Of a stretch of 64,000 nucleotides of DNA, positions 25,559 to 34,578 are shown in pieces. The stretch covers positions 18,496,354 through 18,560,353 of the forward strand of contig CM020620.1 of the NCBI GenBank assembly GCA_009829735.1, read 5' to 3'. This DNA comes from Pyropia yezoensis. Its lineage: Eukaryota > Rhodophyta > Bangiophyceae > Bangiales > Bangiaceae. Positions within the stretch are counted from its first letter, which is position 1. Each line of letters begins with the position of its first letter. Position numbers and translations under genes: made by a program. The notes under the pieces were generated by a model. It was not told the DNA's origin, ran no database searches, and was given only the letters and a program-made list of their open reading frames with translations.

Positions 25559-25697
25559 GGCTGTGTGTCGTGAGACTATTTTCCATGTTCCAGATTTCGC
25601 GTTTCTTCCCCCCCAGTCGTCTGTGTTTTCTACCTGCTGTAGGCTTTCTTGTCAGGGCTCTTTTTCTTGCTTTTTTTTTTCTATCCGCTGCCGCCCG

Positions 25698-25784
25698 CCC
25701 AGTGTCACTTCTCACGCTCGTGTGCGCCCAGTGTCACTTCTCACGCTCGTGTGCGCTCAGTGTCACTTCTCACGCTCGTGTGCG
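25698..25784 (+). repeat. 29-bp tandem repeat, three copies, in the KARI 3' region
   Basis: The unit is 29 bp and begins CCCAGTGTCACTTCTCACGC. It is repeated three times with a single C-to-T change in the third copy, followed by a truncated CTCGTGTGCGC. It starts about 140 bp after the KARI stop codon and is probably within or just past the 3' untranslated region. Confidence 0.9.
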
Positions 25785-27346
25785 CTCGTGTGCGCAGAGA
25801 TGAAGCCCACGGCCCAACTCGCGCCCTTGACCGCCCCACCCCGTGCTGGCGACTCTCTATTGGTGCCGGAGGAAAAAGGTGGGGAGCGGGAGGGTGGGGG
25901 CACGGCAATGGCAGTGGCAGCGGCAGTGGCACAGAACAAAGCAGCAGGGAGAGAAAGGGGGAAAGAGACGTGGTGGGAGAGGGACGGGGGGCGGAGGAGT
26001 GGGACGAGGGTGGAGACGGGGAGGGCGGGAGGGGAGTTCAAGGGGGGCTGTGGCCGTGGGCGGCTGTAGTCTGCCGGTGTCGAAGTCGTTGAGGTGAGCG
26101 CCAAGTGCGCCATGCGCCCTCCCCCGCCCCGCCGCCAGCGATCGTGGCGAGGGGCCGCGGCCGCCCCACCGGATGCGAATGAGACGGTCTGGCGGGCGGG
26201 CGGCGACGGCGACGGCGACGGCGTTTACAGGCCATCTGCAGCCAAAACACAGGTGCGCACTTGCCCACCCACCAGCGGCAGCAGACCGTCCTGTGCCCCC
26301 CCCCCCGCCACCGCCCGGATGAACCGGCGGTCGTGACGGCGGTGGGGGTTGCGGCAGCGGCAGCAGCGGCGGTCGACAGCAGCGACCAGGGGCAGCACGT
26401 CCTGACGGGAGCGCCGCCCGCAAGCTTCCATCCCGGCGCTCCCCCCCCGCGGTGGGTCGGCCGGTGAGGGAAGGCTGGGGAAAAGGGGGAGCCGCGGGCC
26501 TGCGCTGGGAAACCAGTAGCACGGAATCGCGGCAGCGGCACGTGGGGGTAGGTGGGTGTACAGAGGGCGTTTACTGGCTGCCATGAGAAAATGTCAACAA
26601 AGAGGCAGAGGAAAGAAACGAGCACAGCCGCAACGACAATGGACCGCCGCCCACCGCCCGTCGCCGCTGCAAGGACAAACCACGTGGGCGCGGACGCGGA
26701 CGCGAACGTCGAAGCGGCCGCGGCTGCCGCGCCGCCCGCGGCCGCCGCCATTGTCAAAAGGGCGCCTGCGGCAGGGTGCGGCCGGTCGCACTCCCCCCCC
26801 CCCGCCCATCTCCCGCACCCGCGGTCGTCGCCCCCGCCAACGATGCCGCTGACGACGCCACCGCCGACGCCGCCCCGGGCACGGTCGACAAGGAGGCGCG
26901 CGGCTGGCCGCCACTGGCAGCATGCCTCCACCGGGCGGCGTCTGGTTGGCGCCCCCCCCCCACCACGGCCCTCCCCCCCCAGCGCCCGCCGCAGCGCCGC
27001 GTCGGCTGCCGCGCCACAGGCGCCGCCGTGCGCTCTGCGCGGCACGGACGCGTCGCCAAGGTCTGGCAGCCCGTGGCCAGCGGTCAAGGGCGGCGGGCCT
27101 AACGCCCCAGCCGTTCCGCCCGCCCCCACCCCACCGCCGCCGCCGTCGCGTTGCGGCCGACGGCGGCGGGGAGCCGGGCCGCCCCGGCTGGCTGCCGTGG
27201 TAGCCGCCGCGGCAGGCAGCGAGCGCGCCCGTTGGGGCAGCGGAGACATGCAGGGGCACACCCCCTAGCGACTAACGGCGGCGGCGGCGCGGCAGCGGTG
27301 GCGGGTGGCGGCCACCACCCACGCCCCCCCCCCCCCGCCCCCGCGC
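25785..27346. other. GC-rich interval without a recognisable gene
   Basis: Long overlapping open frames occur on both strands (26038-27261 minus and 26591-27268 plus), but they are Ala/Gly/Pro/Arg-rich with no domain. The plus frame has an ATG at 26591 and about 50 residues of ordinary composition before degenerating. I cannot support a gene. Confidence 0.35.
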
Positions 27347-30300
27347 TCACCGCCCCCCCGGCAGCGGCTTGCACACCTCCACCGCCGCCGCCACCACCGT
27401 TGCCGCCACCGCCGCCGGGTCTGGCGCCAGCCGCTGCCCCCGCGCGCAGTCGCGCTCCCGCGGCAGCCGCACGCGGTCGCCCGCGTCGCCGCCGCCGGCG
27501 GTGGTGGCGGCGCCGACGCCCAGGTCCAGCCGCAGCCCGTCCACCTTGCCATACCCCGCGTACGCGTCGGCGGCCGCGTCCCAGGCGGCAAGCAGCGCCG
27601 CCGCCGCGGCGGGCACGTCCACCCCCGCGGGGGGGCCCGCGTCGCCCCAGCCGTCGGCCGCCACGGCCGCCACGCAGGCGCGAAAGGTGGGCGTGTCGGG
27701 CGGCGCCACCACCCGCCGGTACGTGACGCCGAGGGAGCCCGCCAGCGCCGCCACCCCGCCGCCGTAATACGCAAAGGGGGCCACCTCCACGAGCGTCGCG
27801 CCGGGGCGGAGGAAGAGCGCCGCCGCGACCGTCGGGTCGTGCGGCGCGAGGACGACGCGGGCCCTCTGGAGGGCCGCCATCAGCTCCCGCGTCGGCACCC
27901 CGCCGGGCCGCACCACCCGCACGCGCAGGGTAACGCCCCCGCGCAGCCGCCGCGCATTGACCGACGAGCGGGCGCGGGCGTGGAGGGCGGTGATGAGCGC
28001 CTCAGCGTTGGCAAGGGCGGGGGGGAAGCCGACGGCGCCGCCGCCGCCGCCGCCGCTGCCGCCCGTGCCACCGGTGGCGCCCAGCCCCCTGCCCGCCTCC
28101 CAGGTGTCCCACTGCCTCCCCCCCCCCCCTTCGTCGCCGGCGACCGCCTCATGCGGCTGCAGCAGCGTCACGGGCACGACGCACGGCGGCGGCGGCGGCG
28201 GCGGCGGCGTCCGGGACAGCCGGTTGGAGGCGAAAAAGGTGAGGGCGCCGACGAGAGCGTCGGGCGGCGGCAGCCGCCGCGGCGCCGCCACCACCGACCG
28301 GTAGCAGGTGGTGGCGCCGTCACCTGCCCGCCGAATGTCCCCCCCATAGAGCGCGCGGGGCCACTCGCGGGCGGGCACGGGGGGGGCGACCGCCCGCCCG
28401 CCGCCGTCGCCGCCGCTGCCGCCGCCGCTACCGCCTAACGAGGGGGCATCCAGCCGGTGCGGCAGCAGCCGCGCAACAATCGCCTTGACCAGCCCCGACG
28501 GCGGCGCGTGGCGGACCACCTCGGGCAGCAGCACCGCCGGGCGCAGCGACGTTGGCGCCGCGCGGCTGCCATTGCACAGGCCCGAGCCGTGCGCCGCGGC
28601 GCCCGCCACCGTCGCGGCCGACGCGTACAGGCAGCGGCGGCGGACGACCGTCGGGGGCCCCGCCGTCGACAGGCCGCCCCCCACAACGTCCCCACCGCCG
28701 ACGGCCGCACCGTCAACGGCGCCAACCGCCGCCGCCGCCGCGGCTGCTGCGTCCACCGCCAGCGGCCGAAAGAGGGCGTCAATGACGGGGAGCTTTGGCA
28801 GCAGCGTCGCGAGAAACGCATTGGCCGCCCCATCCCGCGGCATGGTCGGCCCGAGGAGGTCCAGGCCGGTGGTGGGCACGCCGCCCCCGCTCCCCCCCGC
28901 GCGGGGGCCACCGCCACCGCCGGCCCGCCGCGCATCCGCGGCGAAAGCTTCCGTCCACACCCGCTCCAGGCCGTCGACAAAGTGGGCGTGGTCCACCCCA
29001 CACGCGGACGCGAGCGCGTCTGCGTGGCGGCCCGCCCACGCCGGCAGCAGCAGCGCCCCGTTGGCCGACGAGCGGCACACCCGGTACAGGCGGCAACCAC
29101 TCGCAACGGGCCGGCCGGCGGGGGTGGTGATGGTGAGGAGCTCCACGCCGCCCTCGGCGGCCAGGATGTCCGTGCCGGTGAGGTAGGTGGTGGGGAGTGT
29201 GGGCTCAAGGGGGGGGGGGGGGGAGCGTCCCCGTCGTCAATGGTCCCCTCGGCGCCGACGCTGCCGCCGCCGCTGCCGCCGCCGCCCCCTCCGCCTCCCC
29301 GCCCTCCCACCACCGTCCCCGACGGGGCCGACGCCACCGCCACCGCCGCCGCTGCCGCCGCCGCCGCCCGGCCGCCCACCCCATCAAAGTCAAACAGGTG
29401 GGTGCCGAGGTGGGGCACGCCCAGCCCCCCCACGCCCCCCCCCCGCCCTCTTCCCCCACCCCCAGCTACTACCGCCGCGGGCGTCAGCACGACGCTGCGG
29501 AAGCACAGGCGCCCCCCCCCCGCCAGCGCCGACGCGGCGTGCACCACCGCCACCCGCCCGCCGAGCGCCGACCGGAAGGCCGCGTGCGCCGCCGCCACGC
29601 CGCGACCGTCGAGGCCGCCACCGTCGCCGCCGGGTGCCAGGCCGGGCACGTCGGCAAGGATGGCGGGCGCCAACGCCGACGTCGCTGCCGCTGCCGCCGA
29701 CGCTGCCGTCGCCGCCGCCGCACCGCCGCCGCCGCCGCCGGGGCCGCCGCAGGGGGGGGTGCCGGGCCAGCCGCGCCCGCCGGCGGCGGCGGGGTCCCCC
29801 GGCGGGGGCGGCACGCACGTGCGGCCGCCCCCCCAGCCGCCCCGCCGCCCATACACGGGCGCCAACGCGGTGGCGGCGAGCGCGGCCAGGCGCGCCGGGT
29901 GGACGCCCGGGCCGACCCAGTCGAGCGGCGCCACCTCTGCGTGGCCGCCGCCGCTAGCGCCGCCGCCGCTGGCGCCGCCGCCCCCGCCGCCGTGGGGCGG
30001 CTGCCGCCTCCCCTCCTCCTCCCCATACACCACGTCCACCACGGGCAGGCCACACGTGGCGGCCAGCGTCGTTGGCAGCGTGGGGTGGGCGCCCACCCAG
30101 GCGGGCAGGCCCAGCCGGCCGACCGCGTCCACGCACGCGGGGCCGACGCGGCAGAGCGTCACGCCCGAGCGGGCGGTGAGGACCTCCACTGCACTACCAG
30201 GGGCGCCGCCACCGCCGCCACCCCCCCAACCAGCCCCCCCCCGGCCGCGCACCAGCCACCCCCACACCCCACCCCCACCCCCACCCCCGCCACCGCGATG

Positions 30301-30467
30301 ACGATACAGCACCACCGCCGCCGCCGCCGCCGTCACCACCGCCACCGCCGCAGCCGCCGCGACCGTGGCGGGGGCGGGGGTCGCACCCCGCCGGCCACGC
30401 CCGCCGCCACCGCCGCCATGGCGGCGGCGGCCACGCCACGGTAGCGGCCGTGCGCGACGGGCGCCCG

Positions 30468-30518
<51 letters not shown>

Positions 30519-30843
30519 ATGTGGCGGTGGCGCCGCCCGCCCACCAGGGGGTGTGCGCTCGGGGGGCGGGCCGGTCTGGCAGCCCGCCGCGGGCCGCCCA
30601 CGCAGAGGTGACGACTGCCGACGCGGGTGGCGGCACCGGGGTGATGGGGACGCCAGTGGCGGCCGCCGCCGCCGCCGCCGCCGCAGCTGCGGCGGCGCGC
30701 GAGGTGGGGGGGACGGGGGGGTAGGGGGGCGCCGCCGCCGCCGCCGGACGGCCGCGCAGGCCGCCACCGCCGCCGACGCCGACGCCGCTGCCCCAGCCGC
30801 CGCCACCTCCCAAGCCGCTGCCTCCACCCACACCCTCACCCCC

Positions 30844-30875
<32 letters not shown>

Positions 30876-30984
30876 CGTTGTTGATGCCTCCCCAGCCACC
30901 GCCAACGACGCCGCTGCCACCGCCGCCGCCAGCATCACCACCGCCACCCCCGGGGGCGGAAGCGCCGCCCGACGAGGGGCGCAT
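27347..30984 (-). CDS. GT61-like glycosyltransferase, type II membrane protein, with duplicated N-terminal unit and one frame break
   Basis: The start is the ATG at 30984-30982. A Gly/Ala-rich cytosolic segment precedes one hydrophobic anchor (ATVAAAAAVAVVTAAAAAVV), so a type II Golgi topology is likely. The luminal part contains a unit with LPAWVGAHPTLPTTLAATCG and LCFRSVVLTP. A second similar unit follows, with LLPAWAGRHADALASACG and TTCYRSVVAAPRR, and then the GT61/DUF563 catalytic-type end (RVVLAPHDPTVAAALFLRPG, ATLVEVAPFAYYGGG). The reading frame changes at a run of 15 G at 29209-29223. Downstream, EPTLPTTYLTGTDILAAEGG continues in frame with the rest, so one indel there joins the halves into about 1212 residues. 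GT61 enzymes transfer xylose or GlcNAc to glycoproteins or cell-wall glycans. The exact sugar cannot be told. Confidence 0.65.
29209..29223 (+). repeat. 15-bp G homopolymer at the frame break of the GT61-like gene
   Basis: The conserved reading changes frame exactly across this run, so its length decides whether the gene is intact. Confidence 0.8.
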
Positions 30985-31418
30985 CCCCCCTCCCCCTCAC
31001 CTTGCCCCTGGGCCGAGCCGGGGTGCCCCTGGCAAAGCCGGGGCGCCCCTGGCAAGCCCGGCCGGCCGCGCGTCTGCGCGTCCGCGCGTGGCACCCCGCG
31101 TGCGGTGATGGCAGTGGCCGTGGGGGACGGGGGGCGGCTGCGCGGGTAGAGAGGAAAGAGGGGTGGGGTGGGGGGGGGGGAGGGGACTGGGCGGCATGGG
31201 GAGGAAGAAAGCAAGCAGGGGTAGGCAGGGCGGGAGGAGCAAGGTCACTAAGTGATGGCGGCTCGTGGGGTATACTGTACAAGTATGTACATATATGCAA
31301 CAGATGCAAACTGCCCAGACCATCGCTCCGCGCGTGGCGCGAATAGATGGAAATCATATCCAGATATGGGTAAGAACACCTATTGCAAAAATTGGGCAAT
31401 GCCAGTCAGATTGTGCCA
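30985..31418. promoter_or_regulatory. upstream region of the GT61-like gene
   Basis: It is GC-rich near the gene and becomes AT-richer toward 31260-31420. It contains TATACTGTACAAGTATGTAC at about 31268-31287, a palindrome-rich motif also seen near other genes. A promoter role is inferred from position only. Confidence 0.3.
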
Positions 31419-31420
31419 TA

Positions 31421-31649
31421 CAGTGCGACCCCTCACTTGCCCTGGGGTAGACCAAGGAGGTGGCCCCCCTTCCAGTGTCCGACAGTTGTCCTGAGATGTT
31501 CAGATTTCAGCGATCTGGAGGGTATGAGCCAATCAGCACCCGTCAATCGCCCGAATATGAGCCGCCCGGCCGGGCCACTTCACGCGTACCCCCCCCTCAG
31601 TTGTGCCGATCGGCACAACTGCGGGGCGGCCAAGTGAGGGGTCGCACTG
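31421..31649. mobile_element. MITE of Tc1/mariner type with 19-bp inverted repeats and TA target duplication
   Basis: The element starts CAGTGCGACCCCTCACTTG (31421-31439) and ends with its exact reverse complement (31631-31649). It is flanked on both sides by TA (31419-31420 and 31650-31651), the target-site duplication of Tc1/mariner elements. It is 229 bp, has no coding capacity, and contains a perfect 22-bp palindrome at 31599-31620. It would need a transposase encoded elsewhere. Confidence 0.92.
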
Positions 31650-31655
31650 TATTCA

Positions 31656-31727
31656 TGTTGGGAGTTCGTCAAGCCAGTAAAACCTGCTGAGAATTCGTCA
31701 ATCCAGAAATTCCTGTTGAGAGTTCGT
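31656..31727 (+). repeat. 29-bp tandem repeat, about 2.5 copies
   Basis: The unit is TGTTGGGAGTTCGTCAAGCC followed by AGTAAAACC. The second copy is TGCTGAGAATTCGTCAATCC followed by AGAAATTCC, and a third partial copy is TGTTGAGAGTTCGTC. It begins six bases beyond the MITE. Confidence 0.75.
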
Positions 31728-32556
31728 CGCCACCCCCACTTCGCTGCAACTGGCTGCGCCGAGCACGGTACATGATTAAACGAGTTTGAGTTTGCCCTTC
31801 GAATGCAGAGGTGGAATCGCTGTTCGCTCTGCGGAGGGTAGAACTCCGTGCCAGCGCAGTGCTCCTTGTTGCGGGATTCGCTTCAAACCCACTTCGAGCC
31901 GAATCGGCTTGAACAAACCTTGAATATCCTTGAAGTGGTCGCCTATGCGGACGCGTGTTGGCCCTAAAACGAAGTGTCGACGGGCCGATCTCCTCACTTA
32001 ATGCTGCCGGAAGTACGACACAGTACATTGCGACCGCTCTCCGACTATCCAACCAGTCGGGAACATGGAAGTACAGTCAATCCCCGACCTTGTACCACCC
32101 CGGTATAAGGCCAGGTGGGCCTATAACGAAGTGGCCGACAGTCTTCCACAGTCATTCAGAGCAGCGAGAGAGGGGCTGTCGGCTTTTCTGGAGCGATTGA
32201 TTGGCGAGCACGCACCTGGCGTCACGGTGCCGGCAGCTGTATTGCTCGCATAGGAGTGGGACATCATCGGGGAATGACTGCAGTGCTGCGCTGCCATAGT
32301 GGCACGCGCGAGCACGCGCCCCCCGCAGGCCGCGCACCCCTGCGGGGGAGCGGCTATCTGGGGGAGCGCCCAGCAGAGCGTGCGTGGCTTCCCCGACAGA
32401 GACACTCGGGCGGCCCCCGCCTTCGCGTCAGGGGGAGGGGGGTATCTAGCGGGGCGGGGCGACTGACCCGTGCGCGCCCGCTGGCAAGCCACCCTTCCAT
32501 CCGCCGCCCGCTCTGCGGCGGCAGCCGCTACGCTGCCGCCGCCGGGTCGCTGGGCA
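31728..32556. other. AT-richer intergenic DNA, possible transposon fragments
   Basis: No gene is seen. A single Tc1/mariner-like terminus (TA followed by CAGTCAATCCCCGACCTTG at about 32072) is present without a matching partner. Two similar patches, AAACGAAGTGTCGACGGG (about 31968) and ATAACGAAGTGGCCGACAG (about 32123), may be internal repeats of the same element. The last ~200 bp form the leader of the next gene. Confidence 0.35.
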
Positions 32557-33726
32557 ATGCCATTCCGGCCGTGTACGTCGGGGCGCCGCGCCCGCGCCGC
32601 CAGCCGCGCGTGGCCCGCCGCCACCACAACCGCCACCACCGCCGCCGCCGCCGCCCCCACCGCCCCCACCGCCACCGCCCTTACCGCCACCGCCGCTGCA
32701 GTCGCCGCTGCTGCGGTCATTAGCGTCGCCGTCGCTGTCCTTTTCGTGCTGACAAGCGCCGCCTGGTGGCACGGGCCGGCCGCACCCCACCCCTCGCTGC
32801 CCTCCCCCCCCGTTCGCCCCGCCGCCAGCGTGGCCACTGCCGCCCCTGTTGCGCCCGTTGCCGCCGCCGCTGCCGCCGCTGCCACCACCGCTGCCGTCCC
32901 CGTTGCCGTTGCTGCTGCGGTCGCAGCAGCGGCGCCGTCTGTGGGGGCAGCGGCCATGGGCTTCTCCCTCTCCCCCTTTGCCATTGACGGGGAGGGCGGG
33001 GTGCGGTGGTCGGCGCAGCGGGTGAGCCCCGCCACCACCCTCTTCACCCCCTTCCCGCCGGCCAGCTGGACCACCTTCCTCTCCGCCCTCTCCACCCTCA
33101 CCTCCCCCACCCCGCACCCGCTGGCCGTGTCGTTTGTGGGCGCCCTCGCCGCCGCCCCGCCGGCGGCGTACGCGTGGGAGTGCCCGCCCGTGACAGCCGA
33201 GTCGGCGGCGGCCACGCCCGTCCAGTGGGCGGTCGTGGCGCTCCCCGGCCTGGACCGTGGGGGGGGGGACCCGACCGCGTTTGGGCGGCACCTGCGGGGG
33301 TTCCCCCCGGGGGGGGTTGCCACGTTTGCCAACCTGGGGGGGGACGCAACGCTGGTGGTGCCGGCGCCACCCGCCGGGGGCGGCGGCGACAGCGACGGCG
33401 GCAGTGTCGGTGACGGCAGCGGAGACGGTGACAGCGGCGGGGACGGCGGCAGCGGTGGCAGCGGCGGTGGCGGTAGCGGCGGCGGCGGCGGCGGCGACGC
33501 CCTCGGGCCCTACGCCCACATAGGCGCGTTTGTGCGCGGCGCGCCCGCACCGGCGGTGGCGGCGCTGTGGGCGGCCGTTGGTGACGCGGTGGCCAACCGG
33601 CTGGCCACCAATGGCGGCCAGCCGCTGTGGTTGAGCACCGCCGGCATGGGCGTGCCGTGGCTGCACGTGCGGCTGGATGACGCGCCCAAGTACTACCAGG
33701 TCGAGGCGTACCGGGCGTTGCCGTAA
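32557..33726 (+). CDS. membrane-anchored protein with a DUF6940-like domain
   Basis: The start at ATG 32557 gives 389 residues. An Arg-rich N-terminus is followed by an Ala/Thr stretch, a hydrophobic segment (VAAAAVISVAVAVLFVLTSA), a long Ala/Pro/Val linker and a conserved domain from about residue 134. An alternative ATG at 32956 (GCGGCCATGG) would give only the soluble domain. Key blocks are AYAWECPPVT, VQWAVVALPGLD, FANLGGDATLVVP, YAHIGAFVRGAPA, LWLSTAGMGVPWLHVRLD and APKYYQVEAYR. From memory this WLST.G.GV.WLHVRLD..PKYY signature belongs to a family of unknown function (DUF6940). A Gly/Ser/Asp insert splits the domain. The function is unknown. Confidence 0.6.
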   Translation: MPFRPCTSGRRARAASRAWPAATTTATTAAAAAPTAPTATALTATAAAVAAAAVISVAVAVLFVLTSAAWWHGPAAPHPSLPSPPVRPAASVATAAPVAPVAAAAAAAATTAAVPVAVAAAVAAAAPSVGAAAMGFSLSPFAIDGEGGVRWSAQRVSPATTLFTPFPPASWTTFLSALSTLTSPTPHPLAVSFVGALAAAPPAAYAWECPPVTAESAAATPVQWAVVALPGLDRGGGDPTAFGRHLRGFPPGGVATFANLGGDATLVVPAPPAGGGGDSDGGSVGDGSGDGDSGGDGGSGGSGGGGSGGGGGGDALGPYAHIGAFVRGAPAPAVAALWAAVGDAVANRLATNGGQPLWLSTAGMGVPWLHVRLDDAPKYYQVEAYRALP

Positions 33727-34578
33727 CGGGGGAGTCAAGGCGCGGGTTGGCCATAGAAGAGGTCTGCGTTGATGAGGGGGGGGGGGGGGGGGGGGGGGGG
33801 TTAGGAGGCTGCTGTGGGTGCGTCCGTTCGCGCGTGCCCTGTGCGAGGTATTTATGAGCTGTATTTGCATGTGAGAGGAGCAAGACAGCCGTCCAGTGGG
33901 TCATTCTCGTGCTGGGCGTGAACGGAACTGCAAAAAGAAAACTGGAGCAGCAAGCATGTTGACTGCATGGCTGGTCAACAACGCTGGTCGTGTCGCTGCC
34001 GCCGTCCATGGGGACGGAAGACGGCGTGGCGGCGGGGGGGAGAGGGCAGGGGGGAGGGCAGGGACGACCGGCCGCCGTAGGCACTGCTCGTTGCCGCTGT
34101 CCTGGCTCTGTTGAGGGGGATGCTGGGGGAAACTGATATGTAGGGCAAGGGGATGAAAGCACCGGCGGTGGCAGAGAACGGCAAACCCGTTGGAAGCAGC
34201 GCGTGTGCTTTGGTTTCACCTTCAAAAATCGAGTGCAAGTCGTCATTTCATTTCTTTCAAAGACGCTCTGTGCCTCGTCAGCAGGTTCATGAAGACGTGT
34301 CAGAGTGACGTGAGGAGGAACCCGTCGGCCATCATCGCTTCCGTGCGCCGTCATGCAGCTCCCATCGAGCGCGTCTCCTGCATCTCTAATCCTCTGCCAG
34401 CGGCTGCTTTTCGTCTCCCCCTGCACTCTCGTAAACCCCGGTGGAGCCCCCCAAAAGAGCTCTATTCCTGCAGCTGATCGCACCTCCTTGGGTGACCGTG
34501 ATCACACCTCCTTGGGTGACCAAATCCAAGCAGGGGACAACCTGTGGAGCAGCTAAACGGCGTCCATGTTCATATTCC
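33727..34578. other. convergent intergenic region
   Basis: It lies between the 3' ends of the DUF6940-like gene and the TM9 gene. It begins with a run of 25 G at 33776-33800, followed by less GC-rich sequence. Two short direct repeats (ACCTCCTTGGGTGACC) lie at about 34485-34521. No gene is seen. Confidence 0.4.

Noticed and set aside
26038..27261. 407-codon minus-strand frame upstream of nothing recognisable
   Set aside because: Mostly Ala/Gly/Arg. One hydrophobic segment (VVAAVLVSFLCLFVDIFSW) is the antisense of purine-rich sequence. No homology seen.
31408..31660. CRISPR-like or phage attachment interpretation of the repeated CAGTGCGACC ends
   Set aside because: The two copies are inverted and flanked by TA, which fits a MITE. 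The DNA is eukaryotic.
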